Made by a program: the position numbers and the translations under genes. 64,000 nucleotides of DNA from WHTK01 sp965197795 (lineage in GTDB: Bacteria > Chloroflexota > Dehalococcoidia > DSTF01 > WHTK01): the NCBI GenBank assembly GCA_965197795.1, contig OZ240228.1:2108001-2172000 (forward strand), in the 5' to 3' direction. The notes beneath the pieces are model-generated. The model saw only the letters and a program-made list of their open reading frames with translations, did not search any database and was not told the origin of the DNA. Shown in pieces: positions 17,552-25,890 of the stretch. Position 1 is the first letter of the stretch, and the number at the start of each line of letters is the position of its first letter.

Positions 17552-18039
17552 ATGGATACGAGAGATCGGATCGTGCTGGGCATAGTCTTGGCCGCTACTG
17601 TAACCATCGCCGTATTCTCGGCGCTGAACTACGTGCTGCTGAGGGGCAGTGTGCTCAACGTGAGGGAAGTCGCACCGGTCGAGACGGTGAAAGTCTCTGA
17701 GATCACGGGCGGTGTGCTCGATGTGAGGGAGGTCTCGCCGGTCGAGACGGTGAAAGTCTCTGAGATCACGAAGTCGTCCAGGTGGCCGTACCCAAGGATG
17801 CCTTGCTCTACGGATACTGCTCCGAGGACGGTACAGCGTACAACGTCAGCATCATAGCCGTCACTGGTGGCGTTGAGCAGACAGTGGCGGAGGGTAGGTA
17901 CGGGCGGAGCGCGGCTGAGTCCATCGCCCAGTATGCGGCGTCGTACTTCGACAAGACTGGCGGCGAGTTAAGCTTCGGCGACTCATCCTCGGAATGTTCA
18001 GACCTACAGGGGTGGCGTAGCGCAACTGGCCCAGAGTAG
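17552..18039 (+). pseudogene. Membrane-anchored protein gene with frameshift and internal tandem repeat
   Basis: The first frame (from 17552) encodes an N-terminal membrane anchor followed by a duplicated ~20-residue unit ending SPVETVKVSEIT / APVETVKVSEIT, from a 60-bp tandem repeat. Near 17775 the coding pattern jumps to another frame, reading VQVAVPKDALLYGYCSEDG and continuing to GDSSSECSDLQGWRS at 18039. Together they would make a ~160-residue surface protein of unknown family. Either a single-base indel (decay or assembly error) or a real recoding event separates the halves; nothing supports recoding. Confidence 0.6.
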
Positions 18040-18141
18040 GTGATGTTCCCCCGATCACAGTCAGTGCTGGCTAGTCGCAGACCACGGATGCTTTAGATTG
18101 GCTCTCCAACGTCGGGGAGTAGCTGGGTAAAGTACGAAAAG

Positions 18142-18213
18142 CGGCCCCGGATTAGGGGGCCGTGTGAGGGCTTACAACTTCGACACGAGGGTCGATTCCC
18201 TCCGGCTCCACCA
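18142..18213 (+). pseudogene. tmRNA/tRNA-like 3' end fragment
   Basis: The segment ends CCGGCTCCACCA, preceded by a degenerate T-arm (GAGGGTCGATTCCCTC, one U short of normal). GGGGCCG at 18156-18162 could pair with CGGCTCC as a 7-bp acceptor stem; the same GGGGCCG also forms a perfect 7-bp hairpin with CGGCCCC just upstream. The sequence between is too short for a tRNA or a whole tmRNA. A 3'-CCA-bearing remnant of this kind is what a tRNA- or ssrA-targeting element leaves at its far end. Confidence 0.45.
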
Positions 18214-18291
18214 ATAGACAGACAAACTACATCCGTGGCGTCAAGATCGGTCAAAGGTTAAATCAGGTGAGCAATAGGGGATGGCTACACG

Positions 18292-18932
18292 TTGAAATGG
18301 CTAAAGGCATGGTGGCACTGGTCAACAGGAGGCGAGGGGTCGACGTTGTGGCGGCCGATAATAGGGCTGTTCGGCCCGGCGCTACTGGTGATCACGATCA
18401 TCGCTCTGGCGGCCGGTGCCGGTGACGAGCCGACAGGTCAGTCGAACCCTCGCATACCGGCAACAGTAGGCCAACTCGGAGACTCAACCGCAAGCCCGGC
18501 CGGTGGCGCCGCCCCAACAGCGACGCCCGTAGCGACGCCAACGGCCAGTGAGTCACTACGAGAGTTTATCATCTGTAACAGACTTAGAGTGACCACTGGA
18601 ATGCTCTAGGGCCAAGCCCCAGCAGTTATATACTCTGGCGACCCAAGGATAACTGGGAGTCTGGAGGACGGCGACTAATATCCAGCTGCTCATGAGCTCC
18701 CCATTGGACGGAAAGCTACGTATCAAGGTGTTCCCGCATGACTATCGTGCGGTTGGTAATTCGAACGATCAGGTTTGGATCGACTGGGGCACGCTGCTAC
18801 AGTATCGCCTGGATCGCCACGCCTTCATATGTGAGGACTAGCGGTTGGCGCCACTGGGCCAACACGGTTCAGCCACCTAGCGACGGCTGGGAATGGTGGT
18901 GGGGTGGGTATATGGTGAATATGGCAGCATAG
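18292..18932 (+). pseudogene. Decayed lipoprotein/surface protein gene
   Basis: From ATG 18292 a membrane segment and a Pro/Thr linker (ALAAGAGDEPTGQ, then NPRIPATV) lead to a TAG at 18607. In the same frame beyond it, APAVIYSGDPRITGSLEDGD precedes a TAA. After one frame change the sequence reads MSSPLDGKLRIKVFPHDY and continues to RLDRHAFICED (stop at 18841). After another it reads WANTVQPPSDGW to 18932. Three frames each give protein-like text in order, so this was one gene of ~210 codons, now broken by a stop and two frameshifts. Confidence 0.65.
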
Positions 18933-19212
18933 GGAAGGGTTTAGAACGCCCGAACTACTGCGCGACGTGAGGCTTACTGGACGTTTGTCTCATCGACGCT
19001 CGCGCCGATACCCCCCATCCCCCGTACCACGCAAGAAGTCGCCCCAATGGGTTGACACCCACTAACCCATTCTCCTGCGCCACTTCCATTAGGCGACTTG
19101 AGCTTTGTGCCCGTCCTGAGCGAAGAGGTAGTGAAAGGTATCGGGTATAAAGAAGACGCGCACGGCAATAGCGGGCCACCCAAAGGTTAGATCAGTTCCG
19201 TGAAGGATCGTG

Positions 19213-19788
19213 TTACGGCGGATAGGGAAATCCCTTTGGGGAGGTTTCTTCTGTAGTGTCCCCATAGAGGGCGCGAAAGAATCCGGAGAAGTCGCCCAAG
19301 ATCATCGGGTCCGCTTCCGGGCTAGGTATCGTAATCGCGCGCTTCCAACTCTCCGTCGAGTATCCATCTCGTTCTGTCCTTGCCCGCAGGACACCCTCGA
19401 CCTGGGGCAGCCAGACCGACACGGCAGAGATGTAGTCACGTCGCATATAGGCGTCCAAACCCGCCCTAAAGATCCGCCTTCTCTCTTTGTACTCAGGAAG
19501 GACATCCCAGGCCCGCACTGCCTTCTTGATCAATAGAAAATTGTCTTCGTCGTAGGTGTCACAGATCAACCGGTCCAGTTGTCGCAGTTGCTTCTCACGC
19601 TTCAATCTGAAGACGTTGCGGATGATGCGCACTGGCCAATTTGGGTGTGGCCACCATCCGTGAGCCGTAAGAATGGCGATCCCCTCTTCGTTCTCCTCCC
19701 GCCAACGTTGAAACTCGGCTGTAGGGAAGGCGGCGGCCGAGAGTTTTCCAAAATGGAAGAAGGCGGCCGAGAGGTCTTCAAAGGGCAC
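19213..19788 (-). CDS. Hypothetical protein
   Basis: A 191-residue soluble-looking protein rich in charged and aromatic residues (GWWPHPNWPVRIIRNVFRL, then RAGLDAYMRRDYISAVSVWL and PQVEGVLRARTERDG). The Y-x-x-R-D-Y-x-x-A-x-x-x-x-x-P-Q-x-E-G segment resembles helical repeats in several uncharacterised bacterial proteins, but I cannot name a family. The N-terminal coding region contains a short local duplication (AAGGCGGCCGAGAG, twice). It is divergent from the integrase remnant, 2 bp away, so one or both 5' ends may be truncated. Confidence 0.5.
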   Translation of the reverse strand: MPFEDLSAAFFHFGKLSAAAFPTAEFQRWREENEEGIAILTAHGWWPHPNWPVRIIRNVFRLKREKQLRQLDRLICDTYDEDNFLLIKKAVRAWDVLPEYKERRRIFRAGLDAYMRRDYISAVSVWLPQVEGVLRARTERDGYSTESWKRAITIPSPEADPMILGDFSGFFRALYGDTTEETSPKGFPYPP

Positions 19789-19789
19789 C

Positions 19790-20845
19790 TTGGAATCGAA
19801 GGCGGGGAAGCGGCAACGGCGTAGCCTCTATGGCAAAAGCCGCGCTGAGATCACGAAGGGGCTACGGGCCGCCCAGAAGCGACTTGATGACAGCCTGCCG
19901 TTACCGCCCGAGAACGAGACGATAGGGTCTTTCCTAACAGCCTGGCTCAAGGGGAAGAAGAACGGCCTAAGGCCAGAGACCTATCGTTCCTACTCTGACC
20001 GGTGTCGGCTTACTTGATTCCCGAACTTGGCTCGGTCAGGCTGACAAAGCTTGGAATCAGGGACCTTCAACAGGCCTACGAAAGGATCGGAGCGAAGGTA
20101 TCTGGAAGCACCACGCATCACTGTCACAGCGTGCTTCATGCGGCGCTCCAGGATGCCCTTCGTTGGGGCTTAGTGGCTCGCAACGTATCCACACTCATAA
20201 AGGCACCGCGGCGCTCCACCGGCGAGATGAAGTTTCTAGGCCCGGAGGCCGCTAGGAAGCTGCTGGATGCCGTCAAGGGCGAACCCATGGAAGCCCTCTT
20301 TACGGTTGCGCTAACCTGCGGTCTCCGCGAAGGTGAAATGCAGGCCCTGCGGTGGTCGGAAGTTGAATTAGGCAAGCAGCGCCTCCGCGTTACGGCAACC
20401 CTGGCTGGCGTGCGTGAAGGCGTGCCAGTGTTTGGTGAACCCAAGACTAAGCATGCCCGGCGAACGGTTTGGCTCTCAGGGATAGCGACTGAAGCCCTGG
20501 AAAGGCACCAGATCGAGCAGGAGTACCGACGCGGCCTCGCCGGGCCCAGCCTGGGTAGAACATGGACTAGTCTTTCCCAACGAAGTAGGGGCACCGTTAT
20601 GGAGAAGCCAGATACGGCGGCATTGGCTCCGAGTCCTATCCAAGGCCGACCTGCCGCCTATCCGCGTACACGACCTTCGTCACTCTGCGGCGAGCATACT
20701 CCTGGCCGACGGCGTTCCAGTCAAGGTCGTGAGCGAGATGTTAGACCACTCCGACGTGACGACAACGCTTCGCATCTACGCCCACGTAATTGAAGGTGCG
20801 CAGGAACAGGCAGCAAGCGCCATCGACCGGCTACTTCACGCCTAA
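19790..20845 (+). pseudogene. Tyrosine recombinase/integrase, frameshifted
   Basis: Three consecutive frames together encode an integrase. The SAM-like core-binding region begins SLYGKSRAEITKGLR and RPETYRSYSDR. The catalytic domain has TCGLREGEMQALRW (catalytic Arg), then in the last frame VHDLRHSAASILLADG (HxxR) and TTLRIYAHV with the nucleophilic Tyr. Frame changes occur near 20005 and 20565, each equal to one base. The usual N-terminal arm-binding domain is missing. It lies 46 bp from a copy of the tRNA-Glu 3' end, its likely attachment site. As read it cannot be functional. Confidence 0.85.
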
Positions 20846-20890
20846 ACGGAGGAGGGCCAGTTTGGCTGTCAAATTGGCTTCCAGGGACTG

Positions 20891-20931
20891 ATTCTGAATC
20901 TAAAATGTGGTAGCGGTACGGGGAATCGAAC
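20891..20931 (-). repeat. Copied tRNA-Glu 3' end (att site)
   Basis: 20908-20931 is identical over 24 bp to the 3' end of the intact tRNA-Glu gene at 22133-22156, including the encoded CCA. The flanking CTGAATCTAA (20894-20903) also matches 22119-22128. Nearby GGCTGTCA motifs occur on both sides. This is the direct repeat left by integration into a tRNA gene. Confidence 0.85.
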
Positions 20932-21108
20932 TTCAGGCATCGCCGTTGTCTACCGTAGCGTGAAGGCGCTGACAGATTCAACCGACCGATCAGGAGTCAG
21001 TCAAGTCGCTCATAGCTGCTCCGTCGGGCTGTCAGACTGGCTGTCGATTGACAGCCTTCCTCCATGACGACAGAATCTGAGCACTCAGGTAGAGGAGGTT
21101 GAGTTGAG

Positions 21109-21891
21109 ATGGCGATGGAAGAGTTGAAGCGAGTTTTCGTGGTTGGTGGCGCTGGTCGTATCGGCACACTTATGCGCCACGGCCTCACTGAGCGTTACGA
21201 CTTCAGCGGCATCGATATCAACCCCAGCGATGAGGCCGAAATCGCACAGGGCGACTCGCGCGATTTCGCGACACTGGAGGCCGCGTTTGAGGGCCAGGAC
21301 ACCGTGGTCTACCTGCCGAACATGAACCGCGAGCCTGGCACCTGGGAGAACACATACGAGAACGACTTGCCCTCGATCTGGAACACCTACGAAGCGGCCC
21401 GTCTCAACGGGGTCAAGCGTGTGATCTTTGCCAGCTCCAATCGAGCCACCGAGAAGTACGAGCATGATTACCCGTACTCGCAGATCATGAAGGGCGACCT
21501 GGCGGACCTCGACCCGGGCAACATCCCCTACGTCAGCAGTTCCTCACCGGTGCGACCTCAGGGCCCGTATGGAGTCGGAAAGGTCTTCGGCGAGGTGTTA
21601 GGCCGTTGGTTCGCCGATCAGTACGGCATGTCGGTGATCTGCATCCGCGTTGGCCGTTTCACCGGCGAGGAGCAACCGCAGGATGTGCGGCAGGTCTCCG
21701 TCCTGCTCAGCCCGCGCGACTGCGTTCACCTCATGGACCGCTGCCTGTCCGCTCCTGACGACGTGCGCTACGCCATCTTCTACGGCGTTTCCAACAACAA
21801 ATGGCGCATATGGGACATTAGCGAGGCTCAACGGCTGATCGGTTATGAGCCGCTGGACAACATGGAGGTCTGGCGGAGCCAGGTAACCTGA
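21109..21891 (+). CDS. NAD-dependent epimerase/dehydratase (extended SDR)
   Basis: A 260-residue extended short-chain dehydrogenase. Nucleotide-binding loop VVGGAGRIGTLM at residues ~10-21, acidic residue in GIDINPSD, and active-site YGVGK, preceded by SSSSPVRPQGP. It is closest in style to uronate/sugar dehydrogenase-like SDRs (pattern FASSN...G); the substrate is not assignable. AGGAGG lies 10 nt before the ATG. The gene is alone between the copied and the intact tRNA-Glu 3' ends, so it may itself be cargo. Confidence 0.85.
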   Translation: MAMEELKRVFVVGGAGRIGTLMRHGLTERYDFSGIDINPSDEAEIAQGDSRDFATLEAAFEGQDTVVYLPNMNREPGTWENTYENDLPSIWNTYEAARLNGVKRVIFASSNRATEKYEHDYPYSQIMKGDLADLDPGNIPYVSSSSPVRPQGPYGVGKVFGEVLGRWFADQYGMSVICIRVGRFTGEEQPQDVRQVSVLLSPRDCVHLMDRCLSAPDDVRYAIFYGVSNNKWRIWDISEAQRLIGYEPLDNMEVWRSQVT

Positions 21892-22132
21892 CGCTACACG
21901 CGACTCGGGCCTGCGGCAGCAGAACTGCCTCTGGGCTGCACTATCCAGCGTGAGGCGCCCTCGTGGGCGGCTACGCCTCGCCGAAGACGCCCCTCTCCCG
22001 TTTGAACGCTCACGATTAACCCTGCGCGCATCAGCTAAAAAGCGACCCAGCTCTGAAGGCCTTTATCGCATGCGCCAGGCTGTCAGTGGAGCTGTCAATC
22101 GGGCACGCAAGCCCATTCCTGAATCTAAGGAT

Positions 22133-22208
22133 TGGTAGCGGTACGGGGAATCGAACCCCGATTTTAGCCTTGAGAGGGCTACGTCCTGAGCCGTTAGACG
22201 ATACCGCC
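22133..22208 (-). tRNA. tRNA-Glu (CUC)
   Basis: Cloverleaf on the reverse strand: acceptor GGCGGTA / TACCGCT with a G-U first pair, D-arm GTCTAACGGCTCAGGAC, anticodon loop CUCUCAA giving CUC, T-arm GGGGTTCGATTCCCC, and an encoded CCA. It is the intact copy whose 3' end is duplicated at 20.9 kb. Confidence 0.93.
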
Positions 22209-22223
22209 CTGTGAACGTCGTTG

Positions 22224-22297
22224 TGGCTGGGGAGGGAGGATTCGAACCCCCGCATACGGATCCAGAGCCCGCTGTCCTACCACTAGACGACTCCCCA
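22224..22297 (-). tRNA. tRNA-Gln (CUG)
   Basis: Reverse-strand cloverleaf with acceptor TGGGGAG / CTCCCCA, anticodon loop CUCUGGA (anticodon CUG), T-arm GGGGGTTCGAATCCTCC and an encoded CCA after discriminator G. It lies 15 nt upstream of tRNA-Glu and just downstream of gltX, so all three may be co-transcribed. Confidence 0.93.
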
Positions 22298-22348
22298 ACG
22301 GGACTTCATCCTAGCACAGCGATTTCTGGCGCTTCAAACCTGATTCGA

Positions 22349-23833
22349 CTACTGCAGCAGCTGTACGGCCTCGCGCAGGCGCAGCACGCAGCGCTCGCGT
22401 CCCAGCAGCTCCATCGACTCGGTCAGCGGCGGCGAAACCGGCCGGCCGGTAATCGCCACGCGGAGCATTCCTGCCAGGTCACGGAACTTTACGTCAAGTT
22501 TGTCCGCCAGCGCGCGGTACGCTTCGAGCAACGCATCGCTCTGCCACGCCGGCGCCTGCTCCGACAGCACCAGCACCTCGGACAGCACTCCCGCGGCCTC
22601 GGCGCGCCTGCCGGCGTACGGCTTGCCAAGCAGGTCTGCGATGGCGGGCTCTATTCCGCCCGGCAGGTAGAAGAAGCCCATCATCTCGTGCGCGGTGGAC
22701 GCCAGCTTCACGCGCTCTTGAACCAGCGGCACGATGCGCTTCGAATACTCCTGGTCGAGCGGTCGCGACACGATCGACGGCAGGCCGCCCTCGGCGTCCG
22801 GTCGCTCCAGCCACGGCGTCACTACGTCGACGAACTCGTCTGGGCTCAGCAAGCGCATGTACTCGCCGTTGAGCCAGTCGAGCTTCTCCTTGTTGAAGAC
22901 GGCTGGGCTTTTGAGCAGCCGCTCCAGGTTGAAGTGCCGCACGAATTCGTCGCGCGAGATGATCTCCGTCTTGTCATCCAGCGACCATCCCAGCAGGCCG
23001 AGGAAGTTGAACACGGCCTGCGGCAGGTAGCCCTGATCGCGGTACTCCAGCACCGACTGCGCGCCATGGCGTTTCGAGAGCTTGGAGCGGTCCGTGCCCA
23101 GGATTAGCGGCGTGTGCACCCAGACGGGTGGTTCATGGCCGAGCGCTTCGTAGACGCGCTGGTGCAGAGGCGCCGAGGGCAGCCACTCCTCGCCGCGCAG
23201 CACGTGCGTGATCTGCATCGCGTGGTCGTCCACCACCACCGCGAGGTGGTAGGTCGGAAAGCCGTCCGACTTCAGCAGTACAGCGTCGTCGATACGCCGG
23301 TTCTCGAAGCGCACCTCGCCGCGCAGGAAGTCGTGCACCACCGTCTCGCCTTCGTCCGGCGCGTGGAAGCGCACCACGGGCGGGCGGGCGCCGGCGTCGG
23401 CCTTCGCCTGGGCGCGGCCCTCATCGCTACGGCAGAGGCCATCGTAGCCCGGCGGCTGCTTCTGCTCGCGCTGCTGATCGCGCATCGCGTCGAGGCGTGC
23501 CGGAGTGCAGTAGCACTCGTAGGCGTGTCCGGCTTCCACGAGGCGCTTCGCGGCCTCCTGATACATAGGAAGCCGCTGCGATTGGAAGTACGGCGCGTGC
23601 GGCCCGCCGACCTCCGGCCCCTCGTCCCATTCGACGCCCAACCAGCGCAACGACTCGTATATCTCGTCCAGCGATTCGGGGACGTAGCGACTCTGATCCG
23701 TGTCCTCGATGCGCAGGATGAACTGGCCGCCGCTATTGCGCGCCGCCAGCCAGTCGAAGATGGCGGTACGCGCGGTGCCGAGATGCGGCGTGCCGGTTGG
23801 GCTGGGCGCCAGACGTACGCGAACGGGGGTCAC
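22349..23833 (-). CDS. gltX: Glutamyl-tRNA synthetase
   Basis: Class I aminoacyl-tRNA synthetase that charges tRNA-Glu (and tRNA-Gln in organisms using the amidotransferase route). The 494-residue protein carries the HIGH-equivalent APSPTGTPHLGTART near the N-terminus, LRIEDTDQSR, VLRGEEWLPSAPLHQRVYEA, and the KMSKS-equivalent LSKRHG. Length and order are standard. The tRNA-Gln and tRNA-Glu genes follow directly on the same strand. Confidence 0.97.
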   Translation of the reverse strand: MTPVRVRLAPSPTGTPHLGTARTAIFDWLAARNSGGQFILRIEDTDQSRYVPESLDEIYESLRWLGVEWDEGPEVGGPHAPYFQSQRLPMYQEAAKRLVEAGHAYECYCTPARLDAMRDQQREQKQPPGYDGLCRSDEGRAQAKADAGARPPVVRFHAPDEGETVVHDFLRGEVRFENRRIDDAVLLKSDGFPTYHLAVVVDDHAMQITHVLRGEEWLPSAPLHQRVYEALGHEPPVWVHTPLILGTDRSKLSKRHGAQSVLEYRDQGYLPQAVFNFLGLLGWSLDDKTEIISRDEFVRHFNLERLLKSPAVFNKEKLDWLNGEYMRLLSPDEFVDVVTPWLERPDAEGGLPSIVSRPLDQEYSKRIVPLVQERVKLASTAHEMMGFFYLPGGIEPAIADLLGKPYAGRRAEAAGVLSEVLVLSEQAPAWQSDALLEAYRALADKLDVKFRDLAGMLRVAITGRPVSPPLTESMELLGRERCVLRLREAVQLLQ

Positions 23834-24248
23834 AGCTGGTCTCCAGGCACGACCTCAATACCCTCAGGTCGAAAGCCTGCGTCGAAGGCGAAGATCCTTG
23901 CGCCAAGACCTCTTGCCGAAAGGAGAACCGTCCAGTCCACGAAGTTCAAACCGCGACCTTGCCGGCGCTCCAACTCGTTCCAGGCAGCCGTGTGCAGCCT
24001 GCTGTCAGTCCAGATTGTCTGAAACACGCCGACCTGGGAATTGTAGAAGGCTCTAAGGGCGGCGAAACCGAAGCGTCGCTGCACTATAGCGCCGAATTCG
24101 ACCAGAACATAAGACGATATCCACAACTCCGCGGACGCTTCGCGGAGCTGGACGTACGTTTCTCGCGCGCGCGCATGAACTCGTCGGTCGAAGACACCAG
24201 TGCATAAAGGGCAGGTGTGTCAACAAGCACCCGATTAGCGAGTGTCAT
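23830..24248 (-). pseudogene. PIN-domain protein (VapC-like toxin), frameshifted
   Basis: The N-terminal frame starts MTLANRVLVDTPALYALV, a PIN-domain first strand with the metal-binding Asp. After a one-base frame change near 24145 the second frame continues ELWISSYVLVEFGAIVQRR, GLNFVDWTVLLSARGLGA and RIFAFDAGFRPEGIEVV, giving the expected later acidic residues and PIN ending. PIN toxins are Mg-dependent RNases. The gene overlaps the HTH gene by 14 nt, an antitoxin-then-toxin layout. If the frameshift is real the toxin is dead. Confidence 0.75.
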
Positions 24249-24948
24249 CGAGCACCACGTCGGCAAAGAGTTCGTCATGTCTCGCCGCTGCGTCAGGATC
24301 CGGATCGGCGGCGATCCCCACGAAAGCGAGAGCCTTTTGCATGTCGACCTCCCGAGTGCGACCGCTCATTACAAGATCGACGCCAAAGCTCAGCCCGGCT
24401 GATTTGCCGGCCTTTTCCAGGATTGACTCGATGTCCTTGGCGCTGAAGTTCGTGCCAAGCCACCAGCCCGGCAGCACTTCTCGAGCAAAACGCGCCAGAT
24501 CAGGCCGCCCTGGGTAGAGATCGGCTGGGTTCGACGCGACGTACCGTCGCTCTCGTCCACTCTGTTGACTGAAACGCTGAAGAAAGGACGAATCCTGATC
24601 CGCCAATTTGCGGAGCACATCAATCAGCAGTGCAATCATGCTCGGGGCTTGATATCTGCTGCCCAAGAAGCTGTACTCAACCTCAAATCGCGTCCTCTGC
24701 CGCCCATGGGGAGCCGGAGCCAGGCGCCGATGCGCAGTAGAGCGCTTTCGAGCCCGACGTTCTTCGAACTGACGCCTCTCCTCGTTCCTCAGGTATTTGG
24801 CCAGACCGCGCTCCGACACAAGCCACCGTTCACCTAGCTTGAGGCCTGGCAGCTCACCGGCTTCCAGGAGCTGCAGCACCGCCGCGGCGTCCAAGCCAAG
24901 CGCTTCGGCAGCCCAACGCGCCTCTCTGTAATCTAATCTGGCCTCCAT
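24235..24948 (-). CDS. HTH (excisionase-like) protein with C-terminal domain, probable antitoxin
   Basis: 237 residues. The N-terminal ~55 residues form an excisionase/MerR-like helix-turn-helix (AAEALGLDAAAVLQLLEAGE, then GERWLVSERGLAKYL). The C-terminal ~150 residues (YSFLGSRYQAPSMIALLIDV, YVASNPADLYPGRPDLARFA, VLPGWWLGTN) are a separate domain I cannot name. The stop lies inside the following PIN gene, indicating translational coupling. It is much longer than typical VapB antitoxins, so the C-terminal domain may have another role. AAGGAAT precedes the ATG. Confidence 0.7.
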   Translation of the reverse strand: MEARLDYREARWAAEALGLDAAAVLQLLEAGELPGLKLGERWLVSERGLAKYLRNEERRQFEERRARKRSTAHRRLAPAPHGRQRTRFEVEYSFLGSRYQAPSMIALLIDVLRKLADQDSSFLQRFSQQSGRERRYVASNPADLYPGRPDLARFAREVLPGWWLGTNFSAKDIESILEKAGKSAGLSFGVDLVMSGRTREVDMQKALAFVGIAADPDPDAAARHDELFADVVLDDTR

Positions 24949-24986
24949 ATGTTATTCCTTACACATCGCCTGTTCTTAAGGATTAC

Positions 24987-25886
24987 TTAAGGAATATCGA
25001 GTAGGGTGTCAAGCGGCCCGGCCAGGTCCTCTGCCAAGGCCGCCTCGAAGCTCAGCTCGCGTCCGTCGATCGGATGACGCAGCGTCAGGCGCCAGGCGTG
25101 CAGGAACTGGCGCGACACTAGCTTCGTCGGCTGGCCGTAGACAGCATCGCCGACCAACGGATGGCCCAGCGACGCCAGGTGGACGCGTATCTGGTGCGTC
25201 CGGCCGGTGATCGGCGACGCCTCGACGTAGCTGTAACCGGCAAAGTGCTGCCGCACCCGGTACGACGTCTGGGCGTCCCGAGCGGCCGCGCCGTTGACCA
25301 GCATCCGCTTTCGGTTGTTCGGGTCGCGGCCGATCGGTGCGTCGATCAGCGCCTCGTCCGGCTGCAGGCGGCCCTCGACCAGTGTGAGGTACGTCTTGTG
25401 CATGCTGCGCTCGGCCAGCTGCCGCGTCAGGCCGTGATGCGCCGGCTCGTCCTTCGCCGCGACAATCAACCCGGACGTGTCCTTGTCCAGCCGGTGCACG
25501 ATGCCGGGCCGCTGCACGCCGCCGATGCCAGGCAGGTCGGGGCTGTGCGCCAGCAGTGCGTTGACCAGCGTGTGACCGCTGTGTCCCGGCCCCGGATGCA
25601 CCGGCATTCCGGCCGGCTTATCGACCACGATCATGTGCTCGTCCTCATAGGCGATGGTCAGCGGTATCGCCTCAGCCTGCGGTTCGGCCGGCACCGCCGG
25701 TGGGACGCGCACGGTCAAACGCTCGCCGCCTTCCATGCGGTCACCGGGCTTGTGCCGCGTGCGGCCGTCCTGGCTGACGCAGCCGTCAGCGATGAGGCGA
25801 TGCGCCTGCGCGCGTGATAGCTCACAGAGGCGCGCCACCGCCACGTCCAGCCGCTCGCCCGGCCGGTCGGCGAGGACCTCGAGCAG
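24987..25886 (-). CDS. rluD: RluA-family 23S rRNA pseudouridine synthase
   Basis: Converts specific uridines of large-subunit rRNA to pseudouridine. Visible are an N-terminal S4 RNA-binding domain (ERLDVAVARLCELSRAQAHRL), the catalytic-Asp motif GIVHRLDKDTSGL, the GRTHQIRVHLASLGHPLVGD motif and a FLHAWRL ending. The RluC/RluD distinction is not certain. The start is unclear: no good ATG/GTG lies between the lspA stop and the S4 domain, so a CTG at 25886 coupled to lspA, a GTG at 25844, or a long overlap from GTG 26075 are all possible. Confidence 0.9.
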   Translation of the reverse strand: MLEVLADRPGERLDVAVARLCELSRAQAHRLIADGCVSQDGRTRHKPGDRMEGGERLTVRVPPAVPAEPQAEAIPLTIAYEDEHMIVVDKPAGMPVHPGPGHSGHTLVNALLAHSPDLPGIGGVQRPGIVHRLDKDTSGLIVAAKDEPAHHGLTRQLAERSMHKTYLTLVEGRLQPDEALIDAPIGRDPNNRKRMLVNGAAARDAQTSYRVRQHFAGYSYVEASPITGRTHQIRVHLASLGHPLVGDAVYGQPTKLVSRQFLHAWRLTLRHPIDGRELSFEAALAEDLAGPLDTLLDIP

Positions 25887-25890
25887 CGTG

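Larger units (their letters stand above)
14827..20931. mobile_element. Decayed integrative element next to tRNA-Glu (left edge uncertain)
   Basis: The right end is supported by the broken integrase followed by a copied tRNA-Glu 3' end. The cargo consists of secreted or membrane proteins with shared signal/linker modules. The dispersed repeat it shares with the element at 35.5-41.2 kb supports a common family. The left edge is only inferred from the Rieske gene stub; alternatively the tmRNA-like fragment at 18.2 kb is an internal or nested boundary. Confidence 0.45.

Noticed and set aside
17760..17785. Programmed ribosomal frameshift in the 17.6-kb gene
   Set aside because: No slippery heptamer or downstream structure is evident; several other genes here have similar one-base breaks, so decay or error is simpler.
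22211..23107. Long forward frame (298 codons) opposite gltX and across two tRNAs
   Set aside because: It reads through tRNA genes and antisense to gltX; its composition is Arg/Gln/His-rich shadow text.
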